DNA of 64,000 nucleotides from Burkholderiaceae bacterium 16 (GCA_000955785.1 JYOD01000003.1:1-64000); one strand, 5' to 3'; positions 16,402 to 25,318 are shown, numbered from the stretch's first letter. Notes: generated by a model from the sequence alone, not told the origin. Made by a program: numbers and translations.

Positions 16402-17703
16402 GTGAATCCAACCAACCGAGCGACCAACCGGGCCGTCGTCCTGTTTTTGTGGGCGGCGCTGTACTTCTGCTCCGGCTACATCTCGCACAAGCTCAATGGC
16501 CCGTTCTCCGCCACCGGCTATATCTGGCTGCCGGCCGGCGTGACCGTGGCCGCGTTCATGCTGACGCCGATGCCGCGCTGGCTGCCGGTGGCGCTGGCCT
16601 TCTTTGCCGCGCAGATGCTGCTGGGCTGGGTGGAGGGACGCGACACCTTGCGGCTGATCCTGTTCTCGCTCGACGAAATCGGCTGTGCCGCGCTGGCGGT
16701 GGCGCTGGTCAGGCGCACGCACTTCTCGCTGGAAGGGCTGGCCTTCGTGCGCGGGCTGCTGATCGCCGGGGTGGTCAGCAGCGCCGTCAGCGCCGCAATC
16801 GGCGCGGGCTGGTTCACGATCATGCAGGACGTGCCGTTCTGGCGCACCGCGCGCGTGTGGGGCGCCGCCGACCTGGTGGGCGTGCTGATCGTCACGCCGG
16901 TACTGGCGGGCTGGTCGCGTTTTCGCGCCATGCGCTCGGGCGGCATGAGCGGCGGCGATTTCCTGTTCGGACTGGGCGCCTTTGCCGCGCTGGTGCTGAC
17001 CACCTTCTTCATCTTCGACAGGGAGATCCTGGCGCCGGTACCGAGAGGCGTGCTCTTTGCGCTGACCTATATCCCGTTGTTCTTCGCCGCAGTGGTGACG
17101 CTGCTGTGGGGAGGCCGGGGCGGTTCGGTGGCGGTGGCGATCCTGGCGCTGTTCGTGCTGGTCAATTCCGGCCAGGGCGACGGCCCGTTCGCGGAAAGCG
17201 CGGCTCACCACGGCCGCTCCCTGCTCGAAGCCCAGCTCTACCTGGCCGTGGCGGCGTTGCTCACGCTCCTGATCAGCACGCTGCGCACCAGCCGGGAGCA
17301 GCTGCACGCGCAATCGGCACGGCGCCAGAACGATGTCACGCTGGCCCTGGCAGCCAGCAACCAGTTGGTCTATTGCCTGGACCCGCGCAGCGGCACGCTG
17401 CGCTGGAGCGGCGACGTGGAACGCACGCTGGGGGTACGCGAAGACACCTTCGCCAGCCTCGACGACGTGCTGGCCCACGTGCACCCCGACGACCGTGCCC
17501 AGGTACGCAGCCGCTGGCTGCGCGAGAGCGACGGCGAGAACCGCACCGACCTGCAGTTTCGCCTGATGCTGCCGGCCGGCGACTGCACCATGGTGCTCGA
17601 TATGAGCGGCCCGCTGCTGGACGGCGACGAGTCCGTGGCCGTCATCGCCGGCGCATGGCGCCTGCAGGGCGCGGCCATCTTCGAGGAGCGCGACGCAGCA
17701 TGA
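16402..17703 (+). CDS. MASE1 membrane sensor with PAS domain, no output domain
   Basis: A 433-aa protein. Residues about 8-300 are a MASE1 integral-membrane sensor with about eight hydrophobic segments (ATGYIWLPAGVTVAAFMLTP and VWGAADLVGVLIVTPVLAGW are typical). A PAS-fold follows at about 310-425 (LALAASNQLVYCLDPRSGTL, HPDDRAQVR). No GGDEF, EAL, kinase or phosphatase domain follows. The GTG start at 16402 has AAGGAAAG upstream. The stop overlaps the next start (ATGATG at 17700), so it is translationally coupled to an alpha/beta hydrolase, which could be the partner of the sensor. Confidence 0.85.
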   Translation: MNPTNRATNRAVVLFLWAALYFCSGYISHKLNGPFSATGYIWLPAGVTVAAFMLTPMPRWLPVALAFFAAQMLLGWVEGRDTLRLILFSLDEIGCAALAVALVRRTHFSLEGLAFVRGLLIAGVVSSAVSAAIGAGWFTIMQDVPFWRTARVWGAADLVGVLIVTPVLAGWSRFRAMRSGGMSGGDFLFGLGAFAALVLTTFFIFDREILAPVPRGVLFALTYIPLFFAAVVTLLWGGRGGSVAVAILALFVLVNSGQGDGPFAESAAHHGRSLLEAQLYLAVAALLTLLISTLRTSREQLHAQSARRQNDVTLALAASNQLVYCLDPRSGTLRWSGDVERTLGVREDTFASLDDVLAHVHPDDRAQVRSRWLRESDGENRTDLQFRLMLPAGDCTMVLDMSGPLLDGDESVAVIAGAWRLQGAAIFEERDAA

Positions 17704-18926
17704 TGGCTCCCAAGAGCGGCGGCACCGGTGCCCTGCTCATCCACGGCCTGGGCGGCACGCAGTTCGACCTCGGCCCGATGCACAAGGCCCTGCGGCGCGC
17801 CGGGGTGGAAACCCACGCGGTGACGCTGCCCGGCCACGCCGGCCGGCCCGAGGACCTGGTGCCCGTGCGCGCCGAACAATGGCTCGACACGGTCACGCAG
17901 GCCTACGACGAACTGGCCGGACAATACGAGACTTTCCATGTCATGGGCATGTGCCTGGGCGGCCTGCTGGCCCTGGCACTGGCCGAGCGCCGCCAGCACC
18001 GCAAGGGCCGGCTGGTGGCGCTGGCCGCGCCGGTGTATATCGACGGCTGGTCCACCCCCTGGTACCGCGCGCTGCGGCACCTGGTCTACCACATCCCCAC
18101 GCTGCCCGCGCGCATGCGGGTGGAGGAAGACGAACCGTTCGGCATCAAGAACGACCTGGTGCGCGCCATCGTCAAGGCCAAGTTCGAGCGCGGCGACAAC
18201 TTCCACTACCGCTGGGTGCCGCTGGCCTGCATCCGCCAGGTCGACCGGCTGCGCGGCTGGGTGCTGCGCGGCGCCCACCGCATCGCCTGCCCCACGCTGG
18301 TGGTGAATGCCCGCGAGGACGAGCTGACCAGCCTGCGCTCCGCCGACTTCCTGGATTCGGCGGTCCCCGACGTGCGCAAGGTGGTGGTGGAAAACAGCTA
18401 TCACATGATCTGCGTGGACAACGACCGCGAGCAGGTGGTCAGCAGCGTGCTGGAGTTCCTTGGGTTCGATCCGGCGCAGGCGCGCCGCCCCGCGCGCGCC
18501 AGGGTCGAAGTGCCAATGAGCGAGGAAGCCGTCGCCGCGGTGGTCAACGAATACCTGCAGGCCCTTACCAGCGGCCACTTCGAGGCCATCTTCCCGCTGC
18601 TGGAGCCCGGCGTGCGCTGGCGTCACCATGGCGAGCATCCGCTGGCAGGCAGCTACGACGACCGCGACGCTGTGATCGGCATGTTCGCCAGGCTGCAGGC
18701 GCTGGCCGGCAAGACGGTGCGCATCGCAGTCACCGCGCCACCGCGCATCGAGGGCAGTACCGCGGAAATCGACCTGGAGGCCTCCTCGGTCATGGACGGC
18801 GAGGTGCGCCACAGCCAGGGCACGCAAACCCTGCGCATGCGCAATGGCCGCATTTCGGCGGTGACTTTCCGGCCAAGCGATAGCACCGTAGCCGCCACCG
18901 AAGCGCTGCCCGCGCCCGTGGGCTAG
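17700..18926 (+). CDS. Alpha/beta hydrolase with Cys nucleophile, fused to SnoaL-like domain
   Basis: A 408-aa protein. Residues about 1-258 form an alpha/beta hydrolase related to carboxylesterases (LLIHGLGGTQFDLGPM, VTLPGHAG). The nucleophile elbow is G-M-C-L-G (residues 83-87), so Cys85 replaces the usual Ser. Asp207 (NAREDELT) and His235 (NSYHMICVDN) complete the triad. Cys in this place is known in PHA synthases and dienelactone hydrolases. Residues about 275-395 are an NTF2/SnoaL-like domain (VAAVVNEYLQALTSGHFEAI). The start overlaps the stop of the MASE1-PAS gene. The activity is unknown, and acyl-transfer or lactone/ester chemistry is possible. Confidence 0.8.
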   Translation: MMAPKSGGTGALLIHGLGGTQFDLGPMHKALRRAGVETHAVTLPGHAGRPEDLVPVRAEQWLDTVTQAYDELAGQYETFHVMGMCLGGLLALALAERRQHRKGRLVALAAPVYIDGWSTPWYRALRHLVYHIPTLPARMRVEEDEPFGIKNDLVRAIVKAKFERGDNFHYRWVPLACIRQVDRLRGWVLRGAHRIACPTLVVNAREDELTSLRSADFLDSAVPDVRKVVVENSYHMICVDNDREQVVSSVLEFLGFDPAQARRPARARVEVPMSEEAVAAVVNEYLQALTSGHFEAIFPLLEPGVRWRHHGEHPLAGSYDDRDAVIGMFARLQALAGKTVRIAVTAPPRIEGSTAEIDLEASSVMDGEVRHSQGTQTLRMRNGRISAVTFRPSDSTVAATEALPAPVG

Positions 18927-21292
18927 AACACGCGGCCCAGCTGCAGGTAGAGGTTCCACACGCCCTGCGGCGCCGCGGCAAAGCCGAAGTACAGCGGGCC
19001 GATCACGCTATTGCCGCCGATAAACAGGCTGGCACTGGTCTTGAACGGCCCGTTGCCGAAATTCCGGCGCCGCAGCCAGACGTCGCCCGCCTCCAGGCTG
19101 GCGCCCACCACGGTGGTGCGCAGGCCCGGCAGGATGAACTCCCGCAAGTCGTTCAGGTAGGTCACGCGGCCGTACAGCAGGTAGTTGCCGGAAAACTGGT
19201 CTTGCGCATAGGCGGAAAGATGCTGGAAGCCGCCCAGCGTAAAGCCCAGGCCGCCGCTGAAACTGCTGTCGCTGCGATGGTCGCCATAGGTAACCGCGGC
19301 CTCGGCTGCCAGGTTCAGGGTGTGGCGGCCATAGCTGGTGGCCCACAGTGCCTTCGCATGGGCATCGTTGAAACGGTTGTCGGCGCCGCCGAAAGCCAGC
19401 TCGTTGGTCGCCAGCAGGTAGTAGCCGGTGCGCGGGAAGAGCGGATCGTCGAGCTGGTCGATGGTGAACTGGGCACGCACGGTGGGCTGACGCACGCGGG
19501 CGTAGGGGAACAGCCGGCTATTGCCGATGGGCAGGTTATAGACGGGCGAGTAGTAGACCTGTTGGTAGTTCACGCCCGCCCGGAACTCGCCCAGCCGGCC
19601 CAGCGGCACGCCCAGGTCCAGGCCCGCGACGGCGGTCTCGATCTGGTAGGCGGTGATCGGCTGGGTATTGCGGTTGGGCGCGCTGTCGCCATAGAGGTCG
19701 ATGCGCTTGCGCCCGTATTCCGCGTAGGGAGCGAGATAGAAGCCGAGCCGGTCGAACACCGGCTGGCGCAACTCCGTATGCCACTTGGCCTGCTTGCTGC
19801 CCAGCACGATGTCATTGCGCCACTCCAGCCCGCCTTGCGTGAGCCACGGATAGCGATGCCCCAGTTGCAGGTTGAACACGCCCTGGCCATTGAAGGTGGT
19901 GGACACGCCAAAGCCGAACAGCAGGAACTGCGGGCCCCAGGATTTCTGCTGCGCGTCGACCTTCAGCACATTGCGGCCATCCTCGGTGACGAGCTCCTGC
20001 GTCACGCTTTCGAAATCGCCCGATGTGGAGAGCTGCGCCATCTCGCGGTTAAGCGTGACCCCATCGTAGTTGTCGCCCTCGTTCACGCCCAGGTATTTGC
20101 GAATGAAACTTGGCGGGATGCGGCCTTGCGACTGGATCTGGATGGCATCGATACGCACCGGGCCCGCCATCGTCCCGGCGCCCTTGCGCGCCGCCAGGTG
20201 GGCCTGCCAGGCGTCGGCCGGCATCGCCAGCGACGCCAGCCGGGGCTCGGCCGCCAGCACCGCGTTCCAGCCGCCCAGGATGCCATCGTTGGCGCGCGAG
20301 AAGTCGGTGAAGGAAAGGTCGCCCAGTTGGGGCTCGATCAGCACGTCGCCCCGCCTGAGCTGCCCCTTCTGCGCACCCACGTTCTGGTTCATCAGGATGG
20401 TGACCATCTGTTGCGTCACCGCCGCAGGCGAGTCCAGGCTGTCGGGGTCGTCCAGCGGCGAGGCGATATTGACCGCGATGACCACATCGGCGCCCATGTC
20501 GCGCGCCAGTTGCACCGGCAGGTTGCTGACCAGCCCGCCGTCGACCAGCGTGCGCCCGTTCACCTTGATCGGCGCGAACAATCCCGGCACCGCCACGCTG
20601 GCGCGGATGGCGCGCGGCAGCGAGCCATGGTCGAGCACCACCGGGGCCCCCGTGCCCAGGTCGGTGGCGATGGTGCGAAACGGCGTCGGCAGCTTGTCGA
20701 AGCTGGCTTCGGCCGGCACCTGCACGGTCCAGTTCTGCAGCAGCGCCAGCAGGCGGTTGCCCTGCACCAGGCCGGTGGGCAGCTTGATCTTGCCGTCGCC
20801 GTAGCCGGCCGAGATCCCGATCGGGTATTGCAGGTCGTCCTCGCGCTGCGATTGCGGCAGTTCGGCACGCTCGTTGCGGTCGAAAGCGATATCGCTCAGG
20901 TTGATATGCGACAACCGCGCCTCCAGCTCGTCGGCCGACAAGCCGCTGGCGTACAAGCCGCCCACCACCGCGCCCATGCTGGTGGCGGCGATGCAGTCGA
21001 TCGGCACCTGCATCTTCTCGAGCGCCTTGATCACGCCGATATGCGCATAGCCGCGCGCGCCGCCCCCGGACAGCACCAGGCACACGCGTGGGCGATGGCC
21101 CGGCGCGGGTGCGTCGGCAACGCCGGGCATGGCGGCGGATTCAACGGCATGTTCGGCGACATGCCCGGCAGCCGGAGCGGACTGCGGCGCCACGGCGAGC
21201 ACCGCTGCCAGGGCCAGCAGCACCGGGAGCAGCGGATAACCGCGCACCAGCGAGCGCAGGCGGCAGGCAACGCGTGAAAGATAGCGGGACAT
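18923..21292 (-). CDS. Patatin-like phospholipase with POTRA and outer-membrane barrel (PlpD-like)
   Basis: A 789-aa exported protein. The signal peptide lies at about residues 10-42. The patatin domain (about 68-385) has the oxyanion motif GGGARG (76-81), the nucleophile Ser105 in A-T-S-M-G (the first Gly of GxSxG is Ala), and the catalytic Asp251 in DGG. A POTRA-like module (about 390-470, IDAIQIQSQGRIPPSFIRK) and a C-terminal beta-barrel ending in Phe (YLQLGRVF) follow. This is the architecture of type Vd autotransporters/RssA-type surface lipases. The start at 21292 fits the signal peptide, and the longer open frame upstream does not look coding. Its stop overlaps the convergent hydrolase stop in CTAG. 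Confidence 0.88.
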   Translation of the reverse strand: MSRYLSRVACRLRSLVRGYPLLPVLLALAAVLAVAPQSAPAAGHVAEHAVESAAMPGVADAPAPGHRPRVCLVLSGGGARGYAHIGVIKALEKMQVPIDCIAATSMGAVVGGLYASGLSADELEARLSHINLSDIAFDRNERAELPQSQREDDLQYPIGISAGYGDGKIKLPTGLVQGNRLLALLQNWTVQVPAEASFDKLPTPFRTIATDLGTGAPVVLDHGSLPRAIRASVAVPGLFAPIKVNGRTLVDGGLVSNLPVQLARDMGADVVIAVNIASPLDDPDSLDSPAAVTQQMVTILMNQNVGAQKGQLRRGDVLIEPQLGDLSFTDFSRANDGILGGWNAVLAAEPRLASLAMPADAWQAHLAARKGAGTMAGPVRIDAIQIQSQGRIPPSFIRKYLGVNEGDNYDGVTLNREMAQLSTSGDFESVTQELVTEDGRNVLKVDAQQKSWGPQFLLFGFGVSTTFNGQGVFNLQLGHRYPWLTQGGLEWRNDIVLGSKQAKWHTELRQPVFDRLGFYLAPYAEYGRKRIDLYGDSAPNRNTQPITAYQIETAVAGLDLGVPLGRLGEFRAGVNYQQVYYSPVYNLPIGNSRLFPYARVRQPTVRAQFTIDQLDDPLFPRTGYYLLATNELAFGGADNRFNDAHAKALWATSYGRHTLNLAAEAAVTYGDHRSDSSFSGGLGFTLGGFQHLSAYAQDQFSGNYLLYGRVTYLNDLREFILPGLRTTVVGASLEAGDVWLRRRNFGNGPFKTSASLFIGGNSVIGPLYFGFAAAPQGVWNLYLQLGRVF

Positions 21293-21555
21293 GGACAAAC
21301 CGCGGCAAAACGGGACAAGACGGTGAAATCGCCGCGCAGATGTGGCGGGGAAGGACGTCACGATAGGGCAATTACCCGAGCTTGAACAGCAGCGCATGCA
21401 CCGGGAAAGTGCCGCGATCCCGGCACTTGCCCCGGCGCCTGCCTCGCTGCCGAGCTGCCGCGCGGGCTGGCCGCGCGGAACCGGGGCGGAGTGCGCCCCG
21501 GCACGCAGCCTGGCAAGGGCGCTGAATGTATGCCGGATACAACAAAAGGAAGGAG

Positions 21556-21579
21556 CCCCTGGCAAGCCCGCCAGGGGCC
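21556..21579 (-). terminator. Probable intrinsic terminator of the flavin-split-barrel gene
   Basis: GCCCCTGGC (21556-21564) and GCCAGGGGC (21571-21579) form a perfect 9-bp stem with a 6-base loop. It lies just beyond the stop at 21591 and is followed on the minus strand by CTCCTTCCTTTTGTTG, a pyrimidine-rich tail. Confidence 0.55.
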
Positions 21580-21590
21580 CGTACGCCGCC

Positions 21591-22571
21591 TCAGTGCTCC
21601 GCCGCAGCCTCCCAGCTGCCGGTTTGCGCCACCCACGGCGACATAGCCTCGAACTGCCAGCGCAGCGGCAGCCCCCCCGGGCGCCTCACCACGCGGTCCA
21701 CATGCAGGCGCACCAGCCGTTCCGCACCGTCAAAGCGCTCGACCTCCGGGCCTTCCCAGACGATTTCGCTGTGCCCGCTCAGGTGCAGCAGGCCGCCGCG
21801 CTCGAATTCCGGCACCAGCAGCCCGGCGCGCGGGTTGGCCACAAGGTTGCCAACGGTATTGAAGTAGTTGTTGCCGTTGAAATCCGGAAAGGTCACGGTC
21901 CGGGCGCCGTCGACCCGCACAAAGCCCGGCTTGCCGCCCCGGTGCGACACATCCGCCCCGCCACTGTGGCCGGACGCGGCATCGTGATGATGGGTGGCGA
22001 TAAAGATCGTGTCGGCAGCGCGCAGCGCCTCCACCGCCCCGGTATCCAGGGCGTCGCCATGCCACGCGGGAGCGGTCACGCTCTCGTCCGCGCCGGCCTC
22101 GCGCCAGTGCCGCAGCTGGATGTAGCGCGGGCAATTGCCGAAGCTCTGCTCCACCGCCACCGTCAGGCCGGTCTCGTCCTCCGCCGCAATGCGGCCGTTC
22201 ATGCGGTTGCGGCGGCGCGTGTGCAGCTCGATGCCCAGCAGGCCAATATCGGCGCCGGCGCCCAGGGCTTGCGCCAGCGGATCGTCCGCCAGCGGCCGCG
22301 CGGCAATGCGCAGGTGGCCGGGATCCGGCGCCTGCATGAAGCCCGGCGCGCCGCTCAGCACGGTGGCCCAGGGCATGCCCGCGGCGTCCACGGCCCCCAC
22401 CACCACGAACGGCAACTGGGCGAAGAACAGGCGATGCTGCTCGGGCATGGCGGGCCGGACCACGCGCCGCCCGGCCACTTCCATCTTCTCGCGGCTGCCG
22501 GCGCGCTGCTGCGCGGCTTGCTCGCCGGCGTGAAAAGGCGATTCGGCATGCGGCCATCCTTGCAGGTCCAT
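21591..22571 (-). CDS. Pyridoxamine 5'-phosphate oxidase-like flavin split-barrel protein
   Basis: A 326-aa protein with a split-barrel flavin-binding fold in duplicate segments: FFAQLPFVVVGAVDAAGMPWATVLSG near residues 45-75, and FPDFNGNNYFNTVGNLVANP near 230-250. The family includes PNPOx-like proteins, some found as N-terminal parts of ferredoxin-reductase fusions. No reductase domain is present here. The ATG at 22571 has a perfect AAGGAGGATGAA ribosome binding site. It follows a glutathione S-transferase gene on the same strand, so the two probably form a stress or detoxification operon. Confidence 0.8.
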   Translation of the reverse strand: MDLQGWPHAESPFHAGEQAAQQRAGSREKMEVAGRRVVRPAMPEQHRLFFAQLPFVVVGAVDAAGMPWATVLSGAPGFMQAPDPGHLRIAARPLADDPLAQALGAGADIGLLGIELHTRRRNRMNGRIAAEDETGLTVAVEQSFGNCPRYIQLRHWREAGADESVTAPAWHGDALDTGAVEALRAADTIFIATHHHDAASGHSGGADVSHRGGKPGFVRVDGARTVTFPDFNGNNYFNTVGNLVANPRAGLLVPEFERGGLLHLSGHSEIVWEGPEVERFDGAERLVRLHVDRVVRRPGGLPLRWQFEAMSPWVAQTGSWEAAAEH

Positions 22572-22583
22572 TTCATCCTCCTT

Positions 22584-22618
22584 TGCGGTGCGGTGCGGTG
22601 CAGTGCGGTGCAGTGCGG
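22584..22618. repeat. Pentanucleotide tandem repeat
   Basis: About seven copies of TGCGG/TGCAG lie between the GST stop and the ribosome binding site of the flavin-split-barrel gene. The repeat is non-coding and could vary in copy number. Confidence 0.7.
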
Positions 22619-22626
22619 CACGGCGC

Positions 22627-23295
22627 CTACGCAACAGCCGCGAGGCCCACCGCGGAGGCAGGCATCGGCACAAATCCCGGCAGCGCCTCCATCCTGTGCA
22701 GCCAGGCGCTCAGCGCGGGATACGGCGCCAGCGGGACATTGCCCTCCTCGGCACGCGCGATATAGCTGTAGGCGGCCACATCGGCCAGCGTGGGCGACGC
22801 GCCGGCGAGGAACGGCGCCGCGGCCAGGATCGGCTCCATCACCACGAACAGCCGCTGCGCGCGCGCAATGGCGTCATCGGCCGCCACCGGGGCACCGAAC
22901 AAGGTCGCCAGCCGTGCCCTGGCAGGCCCGAAGGCAATCTCGCCCGCCGCCACCGACAGCCAGCGCTGCACCGCTGCCGCGCCCGCCGGATCGCGCGGCA
23001 GCCAGCGGCCGTCGTCGTAGCGCATAGCGAGGTAGACCAGGATGGCATTGGAGTCGGCCAGCACGGTGCCATTGTCGTCGAGCACCGGAACCTGGCCAAA
23101 GGGGTTGAGCTTGAGGAAGGGCTCGCGGCGATGCTCGCCGCCGCGCAGGTCAACCTCCACGAGGCGGTACGGCAGTCCCAGCAGCGACAGGAACAGGCGC
23201 ACCCGGTGCGCGTGGCCGGACAGAGACATGTGATAGAGCACCAGCGGCGCGGCGGGGGAAGCGATCGTGGTGCTATCTGGGGTGGTGGCGGACAT
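22627..23295 (-). CDS. Glutathione S-transferase family protein
   Basis: A 222-aa cytosolic protein. The N-terminal thioredoxin-like domain starts [20 protein letters not shown], with the cis-Pro/substrate loop [13 protein letters not shown] and [10 protein letters not shown] for glutathione binding. The all-helical C-terminal domain contains [13 protein letters not shown]. It is divergent from a LysR regulator, which may control it, and lies upstream of the flavin-split-barrel gene on the same strand. Confidence 0.92.
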   Translation of the reverse strand: MSATTPDSTTIASPAAPLVLYHMSLSGHAHRVRLFLSLLGLPYRLVEVDLRGGEHRREPFLKLNPFGQVPVLDDNGTVLADSNAILVYLAMRYDDGRWLPRDPAGAAAVQRWLSVAAGEIAFGPARARLATLFGAPVAADDAIARAQRLFVVMEPILAAAPFLAGASPTLADVAAYSYIARAEEGNVPLAPYPALSAWLHRMEALPGFVPMPASAVGLAAVA

Positions 23296-23374
23296 CTCGG
23301 CTCCTGGTGGTTGGGGGGCTGGACGTCATTCTGGGCGCCTTCCATGGTGCAATAAATGGGGCTGAACGCAGTTG

Positions 23375-23394
23375 ACTACTCCACAAATCGTAGT
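23375..23394. promoter_or_regulatory. Candidate LysR-type operator
   Basis: ACTAC (23375-23379) and GTAGT (23390-23394) form an interrupted dyad with a T-N11-A core (T23380, A23392). It lies between the divergent GST and LysR genes and just upstream of the LysR start, the usual place for an autoregulatory site. Confidence 0.45.
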
Positions 23395-23406
23395 AATGTG
23401 ACACGC

Positions 23407-24297
23407 ATGGACAAACTCCGCGCCATGCAGACTTTCGTCAAGGTGGTCGACGAAGGCAGCCTCACCGCTGCCGCCAGCGCCCTGCACACTTCCTTGCCGG
23501 CGGTGGTGCGCACGCTCGCCGCGCTGGAGGCGGAACTGCAGGTCCGGCTGCTCAACCGCACCACGCGCCGCCAGTCGCTCACCGATGAAGGGCGCACCTA
23601 CCTGGATAGCTGCCGCCGCATCCTCGCCACCATCGACGAAGCCGAGGCCGTGCTGAGCGCGCGCCATGTCGAACCGAGCGGACAACTGGTACTGACCGCG
23701 CCGGTGCTGTTCGGCCAGATGCACGTGGCGCCGGCGGTAACCCGCTTTGCGCAGCGCTACCCCGCGGTGCACTGCCGGATGGAGTTCAGCGATCGCGTGG
23801 TCAACCTGCTGGAGGAAGAGATCGACGTGGGCGTGCGCATCGGCCCGCTCGCGGACTCGACGCTGGTGGCCCGGCAGGTCGGCCGCATCCGCCGGGTGGT
23901 GGTAGCCACCCCGGACTTCCTGCGCGAGCATGGCGTGCCCGCCCACCCCGACGCACTGAGCCATGCCAGTTGCGTGCGCTTTATCGGCAACGCGGCGCAC
24001 TGGTGGACTTTCCAGCAGGAAGGCCGCCCCTTCTACGTCGCCGTCAGCGGCAATCTCGAATTCAACCAGACGGCGCCCGCGGTGGCGGCCTGCGCCGCCG
24101 GCGCGGGCTTCGGGAATTTCCTGTCTTACCAGGTGGCGCCGCTGGTGGCCGAGGGGAAGCTGCGCATCGTGCTGGAAGCATTCGAGCAGCCGCCCTGGCC
24201 GCTGTCGCTGATCTATCCGAACGCGCGGCTGCTGCCGGCGCGCACGCGCGTTTTCGTGGACTGGATGAAGGATGAACTGAGCCCGCAGTTTCGCTGA
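23407..24297 (+). CDS. LysR-family transcriptional regulator
   Basis: A 296-aa regulator. The winged HTH occupies residues about 1-60 (MDKLRAMQTFVKVVDEGSLT, then LAALEAELQVRLLNRTTRR), and a periplasmic-binding-like effector domain spans about 90-290. The start at 23407 places the HTH at the N-terminus as usual, and the upstream open frame adds 17 residues without family support. The divergent GST operon is the likely target. Confidence 0.93.
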   Translation: MDKLRAMQTFVKVVDEGSLTAAASALHTSLPAVVRTLAALEAELQVRLLNRTTRRQSLTDEGRTYLDSCRRILATIDEAEAVLSARHVEPSGQLVLTAPVLFGQMHVAPAVTRFAQRYPAVHCRMEFSDRVVNLLEEEIDVGVRIGPLADSTLVARQVGRIRRVVVATPDFLREHGVPAHPDALSHASCVRFIGNAAHWWTFQQEGRPFYVAVSGNLEFNQTAPAVAACAAGAGFGNFLSYQVAPLVAEGKLRIVLEAFEQPPWPLSLIYPNARLLPARTRVFVDWMKDELSPQFR

Positions 24298-24322
24298 GGC
24301 AACAGCGCCTGCGCGCCACGCC

Positions 24323-25318
24323 TTATTCGAGCTTGATCCCCGCCGACCTGATCAGCGGCCCCCACTTCGCCACCTCGGCATCGATAAACCGCGCGAACGA
24401 AGCACTGTCGCCCGCCTCCGGCTGCAACCCCAACCCGAGCAGCTTGCTGCGCATCTGCGCATCGGCCAGCACCGCGTTGGCATCGCGGTTGAGTTGCTGC
24501 ACCACGGCCGCCGGCGTGCCGGCGGGCGCCATCAAGCCGAACCAGCCGTACCCGACCACGCCGGGAAATCCCTGCTCGCCAAACGTGGGCGCGTCCGGAT
24601 AGACCGGCGTGCGCTGCTCCGCGGACACCGCGATCACGCGCAGCTTGCCGGCCTTGATAAACGGCAGCGCGGTGGTGATGGCGGTCAGCGTGGCATCGAC
24701 CCGGCCGGCCAGCAGCTCGGTGTAGGCGGTGGAGTCGCCCCGGTAATGTACGTTGAGCCCCTTGAATTTCGCCTGGGCCGCAAAGAGTTCGGCGGTCAGG
24801 TGCGGGCCCGAGCCGATGCCCGGCGAGGCGAAAGTCACGCCGTCCTTCTTCTCGCGCGCCATGCGTACAAAGTCAGCCACCGTGCGCACCGGCGAATCGG
24901 CGTTGACGATCAGGAAGATCGGCCCCAGCACGCGCGGCCCCACCGCGACGAAATCCTTGTGGATGTCGTAGTGCTGCGACAGCCCCGCCGCGGCATTGAT
25001 GGCAAACGGCGCCGCCACCCACAGCAGCGTGTAGCCGTCCGGCGTGGCGCGGGCGAGCTGCTCGTTGGCCACGCGCGTGCCGGCGCCGGGCTTGTTCTCC
25101 ACCACGAACTGCTGCTTGTACCTGCGGCTGAGCCCTTCGCCGAGCAACCGCGCCGAGATGTCGTTGGAACCACCGGGGCCATAGGGCGAAATCAGGCGCA
25201 CCGGGCGCGACGGATATTCCTCGGCATGCAGCGGCGTCAGCATGGTGCTGGCCGCCGCGAACAGCAAGGCGTTGCACGCCACCTTGAGCACATGCCGCCT
25301 TTGCGGATCCGGCTTCAT
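24323..25318 (-). CDS. Bug/TctC-family receptor 2 (last gene of the DUF1254 operon)
   Basis: A 331-aa periplasmic receptor. The N-terminus starts MKPDPQRRHVLKVACNALL, with a hydrophobic stretch and A-E cleavage near residue 32, then YPSRPVRLISPYGPGGSNDI. Family motifs ATPDGYTLLWV, HYRGDSTAYTELLAG and PDAPTFGEQG are present. Its ATG overlaps the stop of the upstream DUF1254 gene (ATGA at 25315-25318), so it is translationally coupled and belongs to that operon. Confidence 0.92.
   Translation of the reverse strand: MKPDPQRRHVLKVACNALLFAAASTMLTPLHAEEYPSRPVRLISPYGPGGSNDISARLLGEGLSRRYKQQFVVENKPGAGTRVANEQLARATPDGYTLLWVAAPFAINAAAGLSQHYDIHKDFVAVGPRVLGPIFLIVNADSPVRTVADFVRMAREKKDGVTFASPGIGSGPHLTAELFAAQAKFKGLNVHYRGDSTAYTELLAGRVDATLTAITTALPFIKAGKLRVIAVSAEQRTPVYPDAPTFGEQGFPGVVGYGWFGLMAPAGTPAAVVQQLNRDANAVLADAQMRSKLLGLGLQPEAGDSASFARFIDAEVAKWGPLIRSAGIKLE

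Noticed and set aside
16281-17699. Long plus-strand open frame running through the MASE1 gene into the hydrolase
   Set aside because: Its translation is Arg/Ala-rich and unlike any family, while the other frame encodes clear MASE1 and PAS motifs. The hydrolase begins at 17700.
19202-21277. 691-codon plus-strand open frame antisense to the patatin gene
   Set aside because: The translation is a His/Arg/Gln-rich shadow typical of high-GC antisense frames, and the minus strand carries an unambiguous patatin-barrel protein.
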